A stretch of DNA of 64,000 bases, taken from contig NZ_CP069535.1 in NCBI RefSeq assembly GCF_016889805.1, positions 1,922,001-1,986,000 on the forward strand, written 5' to 3'. Below are positions 8,182-14,918 of the stretch, one piece after another; the stretch's first letter is position 1, and each line of letters begins with the position of its first letter. The notes beneath the pieces were generated by a model, which saw only the letters and a program-made list of their open reading frames with translations, made no database searches and was not told where the DNA came from. The stretch comes from Rhodanobacter sp. FDAARGOS 1247. GTDB taxonomy: Bacteria; Pseudomonadota; Gammaproteobacteria; Xanthomonadales; Rhodanobacteraceae. The position numbers were made by a program, and so were the translations under genes.

Positions 8182-9333
8182 TTACAGGCCGAGGGCCTTG
8201 GCCTTTGCCGCGTCGTAATCGGCCTGGGAGATCAGGCCGAGGTCGAGCATCTCCTTGGCCTTCTTCAGCTTGGCGATCGGGTCGTCGGCCGCCGGTGCGG
8301 CTGGCGCCACCGGCTGCTGCAAACCACCGATGCCACCCATCATGCCCGACGCCATGCCGATGCCCATCATGCCCGCCGCGCCGCCGTTCTCGCCGGCCGC
8401 CTGCATGCCGGCGGCGACGCTGGCCTGCAAGTTGGAATTGCCGCGGGCGCCGGAAAGCGCGTCGGCGCGCTGCACCGTCTTCAGCAGTTCGCGGGTGTTC
8501 GCGTCGTACTCGATGGAGACGATGGCGGTCTTGACGATGGCCAGGCCGCGATCGGACTTCCACTGGTAGGCGCTTTCCACCGCATCGGACAGGCTCTTGG
8601 CGAAGCCCAGCGAATCCTGCTGCAGCTTGGTGATGCGGTGTTCCTTGTTGCCGTCGTTCGAATACAGGCTGAAAGCCGGGGCGAGCGAACCCACCACCTC
8701 GTTGAAGAGCTGGCTGGCCGCGGCGTTGTCGATGTCGGTGAAATCGAACACCTTGCCCGGCTGCAGATACGAGGCCGGCACGAAGTTCTTCACGAACAGG
8801 ATCGGGTCGACGATCTTCAGCGTGTACGAGCCGCGCGTCACCGCGCCGACCTGGGTGTTGAGGAAGGCGTCGTCCCAGTAGATCTCCGACTGCGTGCCGA
8901 AGCGATTGTCCGGCAGCTCCTTCAGCGAGACGAAGAACGCCGCCTGCTGCGAACCCGGCTGGCCGCCGAACTTGAAGCGCTCCCAGCTCTGCTTGACCAG
9001 TGCATCGACGAAGCCGCCGCCAGTGAAGATCGAGGTCGAGTTGAGGTCGTCCGATTTCCACTCGTAGCCGCCCGGCTCGGCGGCGAAGCCGGTGATCTTG
9101 CCGTCCTGGAACAGCAGCAGGCCGTAGCCCTCGGGAACGACGATCTTCGAACCGTTGGTGATGATGTTCGACGAGCCGTGCGTGTTCGAACCGCGCCCGG
9201 CATTGCTGCCCTGAGGCACCGCCGCAAACAGCGCCGCCGTCGACGGCAGGCCGTCCGGAATCGTGTAGAAATCCTTCCACTGATCGGCCAGCGTGCCGCC
9301 GATCGATCCCGCCACTGCCTGAAAGAGACCCAT
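8182..9333 (-). CDS. SPFH-domain protein with C-terminal SHOCT motif (YdjI / virion-core-like)
   Basis: 383 residues from ATG 9333, chosen because MGLFQAVAGSIGGTLADQWKD is the typical start of the family. Upstream in-frame residues look non-coding. The SPFH-type domain covers about 25-300. A Gly/Met-rich linker follows (AAGMMGIGMASGMMGGIGG, about 320-340), and the last 30 residues are a SHOCT motif (DPIAKLKKAKEMLDLGLIS, then YDAAKAKALGL). SPFH proteins form oligomeric scaffolds at membranes. First gene of the operon with 6859-8160 and 6602-6862. Confidence 0.85.
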   Translation of the reverse strand: MGLFQAVAGSIGGTLADQWKDFYTIPDGLPSTAALFAAVPQGSNAGRGSNTHGSSNIITNGSKIVVPEGYGLLLFQDGKITGFAAEPGGYEWKSDDLNSTSIFTGGGFVDALVKQSWERFKFGGQPGSQQAAFFVSLKELPDNRFGTQSEIYWDDAFLNTQVGAVTRGSYTLKIVDPILFVKNFVPASYLQPGKVFDFTDIDNAAASQLFNEVVGSLAPAFSLYSNDGNKEHRITKLQQDSLGFAKSLSDAVESAYQWKSDRGLAIVKTAIVSIEYDANTRELLKTVQRADALSGARGNSNLQASVAAGMQAAGENGGAAGMMGIGMASGMMGGIGGLQQPVAPAAPAADDPIAKLKKAKEMLDLGLISQADYDAAKAKALGL

Positions 9334-9866
9334 GACTTTTCCCCTTGGATTCGTGGCCGGGCAAGACACCCGCCATGCCCGTCGAACTATACCCCGCAAG
9401 GAGGGGCACGCGAACCGTCAGACGCGAGGCCGGTTTGCCGGCCGTCCCGATTTTTTTGCGCTATCCTCGACCGGATTCCGGGGGGAATGGATGACCATGG
9501 AACGCGGGCCGATCGTTGCCACCATCATCTGCGATGCCGTCACGACGGCAGCAGGACAGATGCTGGAGTGCCATCACGTGCTTGTCGACCGCGACAGGCC
9601 TGCCCTGCGAATCCGTACGCCATCGCTGGCCGTTTCGCTGGCATCTAGGCCGCGGATCTTGCAGCTTCATCACCTTTCATTTCGATCCCCTCGCACGGGG
9701 CGTGAACGAACACGGCGATTGCAGGTGACAGGTGCGCCGATTCCAGGTTCCGTGCCGCGTAGTGCTGCGGGAACGGGAAGGCATTCGCCTTTACGCAAGT
9801 GACAGAAGCATCCGACTCGGGCCCGGTTTCTCCGGTTCCTCTTTCGATCGACCACCAAGGGAGCTG
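9334..9866. other. Intergenic stretch with a short repeat and a doubtful ORF
   Basis: 533 bp. An ATG at 9491 opens a 103-codon frame (start MTMERGPIVATI) with no ribosome site of note. Its first about 60 bp resemble 10952-11012. The rest of the frame is Arg-rich and looks non-coding, so I do not call a gene. Confidence 0.4.
9484..9545 (+). repeat. Imperfect repeat, copy A
   Basis: About 60 bp sharing AATGGATGACCATGGA exactly, and more than half of the following positions, with 10952-11012. Both copies encode a short MTME-started peptide with the pattern I-x-A-x-x-x-C in frame, so they may be remnants of, or leaders from, one gene family. Confidence 0.4.
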
Positions 9867-10811
9867 ATGGGCATGCCTTCACAACCGGTTATCGACACAC
9901 TGCTTGCTGCTTATGGCTGGACGGGCAAACCTGCCGCCCACATCGTCAACATGCCCGGCTACCCTTTGGCCGACATCGCCAACAAGACCACCCTTTGGCA
10001 CAACTTGAACGCCAATCTGTGGCGTTATGCGCGAGCCAACAACTGGGTCTGGATAGATACGGCCGGAAACAACGGCTCGACCTCGCATAGCGGGCCCATC
10101 GCCCCGGGCAAGCCCCCGGCGATACCCGGAGCCGGCACCGGCGGCATACCGTTGCTGGACGGTACGAACCTGGCGAAGTCCTGCAATTGCGGAATCTTCA
10201 ACACCGTGGCGCGGCAGCTCGCCTGGCATATCCTGGGATTCAAGGACAACGAGGTGTTGAACGCCTCCACTGACAAGACCTTCGTCACGCTTCCCGGATC
10301 ATCCACGTTCGACGCGGCCTGGACGGGCAATGTCCGCACGGTGACGCAGGACTTCGCCGCGATCCAGGCACTGAAATTCACCAATCACTCCTTCAGCAAG
10401 GGGCCCGATGGCAATTTCACCGACGCCACCTGCAACGTCCCCAGCTTCGCCAACAAGACCGACATCATGTGGTTCGACCTCAAGCGGGCCAAGAGCACGC
10501 TGCTGGTCGACAACTCCGGCCAAGCCGGCTGGCTGGTGGTTGACACGGTCTATAGCCATCATGGTCAACTGCCGGCCGGAGGTCCGCCTTACTACCTGAT
10601 TGCCTCCGCGCAGCTGAAGGCAAAGAAAGGATTGTTCCCGCTGGGAGGCCCCGGACTGACACAGGCGGCGATCAACGCCGTGCCCGACCAATGCGCCACC
10701 TGCGTCGCATGGCCGAACTGGTGGCTGCTGAGCGCCAACGATCTCCCCGTCGAATTCAAGAACTGGGCGCGCTACTTCCTGCCGATACCGGGATACAGCT
10801 CGGGGTATTAG
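9867..10811 (+). CDS. Uncharacterised protein with Cys-rich SCNCG motif
   Basis: 314 residues. ATG 9867 follows AAGGGAGCT, a good ribosome site; an in-frame start 135 bp upstream has none. No signal peptide or membrane span. Notable features are KSCNCGIFNTVARQLAWH at about 103-120, a second Cys pair (DQCATC, about 271-276) and many Trp/Asn. A Cys at a helix start and later conserved-looking His could suit a papain-like or NlpC-like hydrolase, but I see no defined catalytic triad. Composition is less GC-biased than its neighbours, which hints at acquisition. No family recognised. Confidence 0.65.
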   Translation: MGMPSQPVIDTLLAAYGWTGKPAAHIVNMPGYPLADIANKTTLWHNLNANLWRYARANNWVWIDTAGNNGSTSHSGPIAPGKPPAIPGAGTGGIPLLDGTNLAKSCNCGIFNTVARQLAWHILGFKDNEVLNASTDKTFVTLPGSSTFDAAWTGNVRTVTQDFAAIQALKFTNHSFSKGPDGNFTDATCNVPSFANKTDIMWFDLKRAKSTLLVDNSGQAGWLVVDTVYSHHGQLPAGGPPYYLIASAQLKAKKGLFPLGGPGLTQAAINAVPDQCATCVAWPNWWLLSANDLPVEFKNWARYFLPIPGYSSGY

Positions 10812-11196
10812 GGGCGACATCGTTGACAATGTTGCCCGCCTTGCGGTGCCATTGCAGGGCGTGGGCAAGGGGCTGGCGAGGCCGCACGCGAAGTGGAGAT
10901 CGAGCCCCTTTGTTCACATGCGATAGGTCCGTGCTCCGTCGGTAATCAGGGGAAATGGATGACCATGGAGCATTGGTCGATCACCGCCGCCGTGACCTGT
11001 GCTGTGGCTACCGGACACGGTGAAGCGCCAGGCGAAAGACGGCGGCAACCACGCCTCGCTGGAAAGGAGTGAGGCGATCAAGGAAAGAAATTCATTTGCT
11101 TTTGTACGTAACCCGCGCGCTGCCGGGTGAGGGGTGTGATTACTAGAGAGCTGATGCAGTAACAAACCTTACAGTGACACAAACAGGGGAAAACCA
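10812..11196. other. Intergenic stretch with repeat copy B
   Basis: 385 bp. Holds repeat copy B and a 37-codon frame from ATG 10959. I see no terminator with a T-run. The sequence just before the lipoprotein gene (11130-11190) is AT-richer and probably carries its promoter. Confidence 0.4.
10952..11012 (+). repeat. Imperfect repeat, copy B
   Basis: Partner of 9484-9545. AATGGATGACCATGGA is shared, then CGATC and scattered identities. The copies bracket the 314-residue gene at 9867-10811 in direct orientation, about 1.47 kb apart. Confidence 0.4.
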
Positions 11197-11799
11197 ATGC
11201 AATTGATACGATGGAGTTTGGCAATGTTGTTGCTGGCTGGCCTGACCGGCTGCCAGTCGTCGTTGATGGTGAAGTCGGGAGGGGCGGAACCCAAGCCCGA
11301 GCCGGGCAAGGCTTTGGTAGTGTTCATGCGGCCGTCATCGCTTGGGGGCGCGATCCAGTCGTCGGTGTATGACACGCAGGAGAAGGGGGACAAGTTCATC
11401 GGCATCGTGTCGAGCAAGACCAAGATCGCGTACCAGGCCGATCCCGGCGACCACCTGTTCATGGTGATCGCGGAGAACGCGGACTTCATGGTCGCGCATC
11501 TGGATGCCGGCAAGACCTACTACACGCTGGTCAGCCCGCGCATGGGTGTATGGAAGGCGCGCTTCTCGCTGCTGCCGATCCACAACCAGGCGGGTGCGAA
11601 GTACAGCACGCAGTCGTCCGACTTCCGCGAATGGATGGCCAAAACCGCCTGGGTCAGTGTCACGCCCGCCGCCGAAGCGTGGTATCGCGACCATGCGGCG
11701 GACATCACCGAAAAGAAGCTCGACTACATGCGCCGATGGAACACGGCCGATGCCGAGCAGCGGGCCGAGCTGACGTTGCCGGCCTCGGACGGTATCTGA
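11197..11799 (+). CDS. Putative lipoprotein
   Basis: 200 residues starting MQLIRWSLAMLLLAGLTGCQ, a type II signal peptide with lipobox L-T-G-C (Cys19). The body contains KALVVFMRPSSLGGAIQSSV and a DPGDHLFMVIAENADFM segment, similar in style to DUF2846-type lipoproteins, which have an Ig-like domain. Preceded by AGGGGAAAACC at a good ribosome-site distance. Followed after 33 bp by a perfect hairpin at 11833-11862, so it is probably monocistronic. Role unknown. Confidence 0.8.
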   Translation: MQLIRWSLAMLLLAGLTGCQSSLMVKSGGAEPKPEPGKALVVFMRPSSLGGAIQSSVYDTQEKGDKFIGIVSSKTKIAYQADPGDHLFMVIAENADFMVAHLDAGKTYYTLVSPRMGVWKARFSLLPIHNQAGAKYSTQSSDFREWMAKTAWVSVTPAAEAWYRDHAADITEKKLDYMRRWNTADAEQRAELTLPASDGI

Positions 11800-11832
11800 A
11801 TCCAGCGGCTTCGCTGATTCGGAAAGGCAAGG

Positions 11833-11870
11833 GAACGGCGCCGTATCACTACGGCGCCGTTCCTGTTTTC
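11833..11870 (+). terminator. Hairpin terminator after the lipoprotein gene
   Basis: Perfect 13-bp stem (GAACGGCGCCGTA with its complement), 4-base loop, then CTGTTTTC. The stem core is the same as in the hairpin at 13549-13576. Confidence 0.65.
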
Positions 11871-12000
11871 AGGACGTGGCACGGCCCGCTCGCACTACTC
11901 GGTGGCGTGGCCGGATCCGTCCGCTCATGGTCCGGCGCGGTGCTCGTTGACGGTCGGCCGGCTGCCTAAAGTGACGACTTCCCAACGAAGGAGTCGCCCC

Positions 12001-12549
12001 ATGTCCGATACCCCCGCCTTGCTGGTCATCGATGTGCAGCAGTCGTTCCTGCAGGCGCCGTACTGGCGCGAGGACGATGTGCCGGTGTTCCGCGAGAAGT
12101 TGTTGAAACTGATCGACGCGGCGACCGCGCGCGGATGGCCAGTCGTGCGCATCCTGCACGAGGAGAGCGCCGGCCATTTCGCCCCGGCATCGGGGCTGGT
12201 GACGCCGATGGCGTGGGTGCCGGACGCGCACGACGTGGTGTTTCGCAAGCAGGTGCACAACGCGTTTACCGGCACCAGCCTGGAGGCGTGGCTGCGCGAG
12301 CGCGGCATCGGGTGGGTGATCGTCAGCGGCATCCGCACCGAGCAGTGTTGCGAGACCACCGCGCGGGTGGCCTCGGATCTCGGCTTTGCGGTGGACTATG
12401 TGACCGAGGCGACGCTGACGTTTCCGATGATCCACGCCGGCAGCGGGAGCCACTACGATGCGCAGGACATCAAGCAGCGCACGGAACTGGTTCTGGATGG
12501 ACGCTTTGCCCGCATCCGCACCGTCGATGACGTCCTCGCCGATCACTGA
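12001..12549 (+). CDS. Isochorismatase-family cysteine hydrolase
   Basis: 182 residues. Shows the family triad: Asp11 in LLVIDVQQSF, Lys83 in FRKQVHNAF, and Cys116 in SGIRTEQCCETTA. The fold hydrolyses amides or vinyl ethers such as nicotinamide, ureidoacrylate or isochorismate; the substrate cannot be told from the sequence. GAAGGAG lies 10 bases before ATG 12001, which fixes the start. The downstream GlxA-type regulator overlaps its 3' end by 23 bp, so the two are co-expressed and the regulator may control this enzyme. Confidence 0.88.
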   Translation: MSDTPALLVIDVQQSFLQAPYWREDDVPVFREKLLKLIDAATARGWPVVRILHEESAGHFAPASGLVTPMAWVPDAHDVVFRKQVHNAFTGTSLEAWLRERGIGWVIVSGIRTEQCCETTARVASDLGFAVDYVTEATLTFPMIHAGSGSHYDAQDIKQRTELVLDGRFARIRTVDDVLADH

Positions 12550-13498
12550 GGTGTGCTTCGTGCTGCCGCCGGCGCTGATCCTGCTGGATCTCGCCGGCGC
12601 GGCTGACGCGTTCCGCATCGCCGCCTCGATGGGTTTGCCGGTGCGCCTGCGCCTGCTGGCACCGATCGCGGAAGGCGAAGCTGCCACGACGGCGCTGGGT
12701 GTGGGACTCGCCGGCATCGAGCCGCTGCCGGCGCAATTGGATGATCACGCGATGATCGTGGTGTGCGGCGCCACCGGCAGTGGTGAGCAGGTGTTGTCCT
12801 CGCCCGCCAGCAAGGCCCTGGTCGTGTGGCTGCAGCGGCATGGCGGCCAAGGCCGGCGGCTCGCCTGCGTATGCTCGGGCGCGTTGCTGGCCGCCGCCGC
12901 GGGGTTGCTGGACGGCCGCCGCTGCACCACGCATCACAGCCTGCTCGACACGCTGCGCGAACTCGCGCCGACGGCCGAGGTGCTGGACAGCCGCGTGTTC
13001 GTCGAGGATGGCGAGGTGTACACCAGCGCCGGCATCACCGCGGGCATCGACCTGGCGCTGCATCTCATCGCCGGCCTGGGCTCGTCGCGGCTGGCTGCCG
13101 CGGTGGCACGCGAAATGGCCGTCTACGTGCGGCGTGCGTCGGGCGATCCCGCGCTGTCGCCGTGGCTGGAAGGGCGCAACCACATGAACACGGCGATCCA
13201 CCACGTGCAGGACGCGCTGGCCAGAGCGCCGGCCCAGGAATGGCCGCTGGCGCGGCTGGCCGACATCGGCCACCTGAGCGTGCGCAGCCTGACGCGCCAT
13301 TTCCGCGAAGCCAGCGGCATGTCGATCAACACCTACCACGCCCGCCTGCGCCTCGCACTCGCCCGTCAGGCGCTGGCCACCGGGGACAGCGTGGAACGCG
13401 CCGCCGAACGCGCCGGGCTGGGTTCGGCACGCCAGCTGCGCCGGCTGTGGTCGACCCACGCGAGCGACAGCCCGGCGTCGGCGCGACGGCGGCGCTGA
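12527..13498 (+). CDS. GlxA-type AraC-family transcriptional regulator
   Basis: 323 residues. The N-terminal DJ-1/PfpI-like domain (about 1-180) keeps the nucleophile-elbow cysteine in ACVCSGALLLA-like context (LACVCSGALLAAAAG). The C-terminal AraC HTH pair (about 215-315) shows LARLADIGHLSVRSLTRHFREASG and a second HTH around SVERAAERAGLGSARQLRRL. ATG 12527 lies inside the previous gene. Regulators of this type respond to small nitrogen compounds or metabolites. An intrinsic terminator follows at 13549. Confidence 0.9.
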   Translation: MTSSPITEVCFVLPPALILLDLAGAADAFRIAASMGLPVRLRLLAPIAEGEAATTALGVGLAGIEPLPAQLDDHAMIVVCGATGSGEQVLSSPASKALVVWLQRHGGQGRRLACVCSGALLAAAAGLLDGRRCTTHHSLLDTLRELAPTAEVLDSRVFVEDGEVYTSAGITAGIDLALHLIAGLGSSRLAAAVAREMAVYVRRASGDPALSPWLEGRNHMNTAIHHVQDALARAPAQEWPLARLADIGHLSVRSLTRHFREASGMSINTYHARLRLALARQALATGDSVERAAERAGLGSARQLRRLWSTHASDSPASARRRR

Positions 13499-13548
13499 GG
13501 GCGCCTGCGGTTTTCCGCTGACCCGCCTTGGCTGGAAACGGAAACGGA

Positions 13549-13582
13549 AACGGCGCCGTATCGCTACGGCGCCGTTCGTTTT
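13549..13582 (+). terminator. Intrinsic terminator after the GlxA-type regulator
   Basis: 12-bp stem AACGGCGCCGTA / TACGGCGCCGTT with loop TCGC, then CGTTTTTC. Nearly identical to the hairpin at 11833-11862. Two convergent genes meet here. Confidence 0.75.
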
Positions 13583-13594
13583 TCGGTCAGACGA

Positions 13595-14800
13595 TTACAG
13601 CGCTTCGAAAATCCCTGCCGCGCCCATGCCGGTGCCGATGCACATCGTCACCATGCCGTACTTCTGCTTGCGCCGACGCATGCCGTGTACCAGCGTGGCG
13701 ATGCGCACCGCGCCGGTGGCGCCGAGCGGATGACCGAGCGCGATCGCGCCGCCCAGCGGGTTGACCTTGCTGGGGTCCAGCTTGAGGTCGCCCATCACGG
13801 CCAGCGCCTGGGCGGCAAACGCTTCGTTGAGCTCGATCCAGTCGAGCTGATCCTGGCTGATGCCGGTTTGCGCGAGCGCCTTCGGGATCGCTTCCTTGGG
13901 GCCGATGCCCATGACTTCGGGCGGGACGCCGGCGACGGAGAAACCGACGAAGCGGGCCAGCGGCTGCAGGCTGTATTCCTTGATGGCCTTTTCGCTGGCG
14001 AGCATCACGGCGCCGGCGCCGTCGGACATCTGGCTGGAGTTGCCGGCGGTGACGGTGCCGCCGAACTGGCCGTTGCGGAACACGGTCTTCAGCTTGCCCA
14101 GCACTTCCATCGTGGTGCCGGCGCGCGGGCCTTCGTCGGCGCTGATGGTGCGGCTGTCGGTGACGATCTGGCGGGTGGCGAGGTTGGGGTAGTGGTCGTC
14201 CAGCGCGAAGGGGCTGATCTCGTCGTCGAATTCGCCGGCGGCCTGGGCGGCCAGGGCGCGGCGGTGGCTTTCGACCGCGAACGCATCCTGCTGCTCGCGG
14301 CTGACCTTCCACTGCTTGGCCACGTTTTCGGCGGTGATGCCCATGCCGTAGGCGATGCCGATGTTCTCGTCCTGGAAGATCGCGGGGTTCATCGCGATCT
14401 TGTGGCCCATCATCGGCACCATGCTCATGCTTTCGGTGCCGCCGGCAAGCATCAGGTCGTCCAGGCCCAGGCGGATGCGGTCGGCGGCCATCGCCACGGC
14501 CTGCAGGCCGGAGGAACAGAAGCGGTTGATGGTGACGCCGGGCACCGTGTGGGGCAGGCCAGCCAGCAGCACGCCGATGCGTGCCACGTTCATGCCTTGC
14601 TCGGCCTCGGGCATGGCGCAGCCGATGATGGCGTCGCCGATGCGGTGCGGGTCGATGCCCGGGTACTGCGCCATCACGCTGCGGATCACGTGGGCGAGCA
14701 TGTCGTCCGGGCGGGTGTGGCGGAATACGCCGCGCGGCGCCTTGCCGACCGGGGTACGGGTGGCGGCGACGATGTAGGCGTCTTGCACTTGCTTGGTCAT
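13595..14800 (-). CDS. Acetyl-CoA C-acyltransferase (thiolase)
   Basis: 401 residues. Nucleophile Cys95 in INRFCSSGLQ, the NEAFAAQ loop, GGAIALGHPLGATG with the catalytic His, and the second Cys in MCIGTGMGAAG near the C-terminus. Catalyses the last step of beta-oxidation, thiolytic cleavage of 3-ketoacyl-CoA. ATG 14800 is preceded by GGAG. It lies 118 bp downstream of a 3-hydroxyacyl-CoA dehydrogenase/enoyl-CoA hydratase on the same strand, so the pair forms a beta-oxidation operon, probably under the TetR regulator at 17345-17959. Confidence 0.95.
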   Translation of the reverse strand: MTKQVQDAYIVAATRTPVGKAPRGVFRHTRPDDMLAHVIRSVMAQYPGIDPHRIGDAIIGCAMPEAEQGMNVARIGVLLAGLPHTVPGVTINRFCSSGLQAVAMAADRIRLGLDDLMLAGGTESMSMVPMMGHKIAMNPAIFQDENIGIAYGMGITAENVAKQWKVSREQQDAFAVESHRRALAAQAAGEFDDEISPFALDDHYPNLATRQIVTDSRTISADEGPRAGTTMEVLGKLKTVFRNGQFGGTVTAGNSSQMSDGAGAVMLASEKAIKEYSLQPLARFVGFSVAGVPPEVMGIGPKEAIPKALAQTGISQDQLDWIELNEAFAAQALAVMGDLKLDPSKVNPLGGAIALGHPLGATGAVRIATLVHGMRRRKQKYGMVTMCIGTGMGAAGIFEAL

Positions 14801-14883
14801 TTTATTCTCCGTTGCCCTTCGCGCGGTGCGCGGGTTTGGGCGAAGTGGGTCGTAACTGTGGGGGACAACCATCCCCACCCCGG

Positions 14884-14904
14884 CCCTCCCCTTGAAGGGG
14901 AGGG
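14884..14904. repeat. Intergenic palindrome between the two beta-oxidation genes
   Basis: Perfect inverted repeat, arms CCCTCCCCTT and AAGGGGAGGG around one G. Looks like a dispersed intergenic element of the Xanthomonadales; it may also form an mRNA hairpin between the cistrons. Confidence 0.6.
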
Positions 14905-14918
14905 AGATGGGGCATGCA

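Noticed and set aside
6868..9648. 926-codon plus-strand frame, and the long minus frame 6602-9409
   Set aside because: Both overlap the SPFH and zinc-ribbon genes. Only the last 86 codons of the minus frame are a plausible gene.
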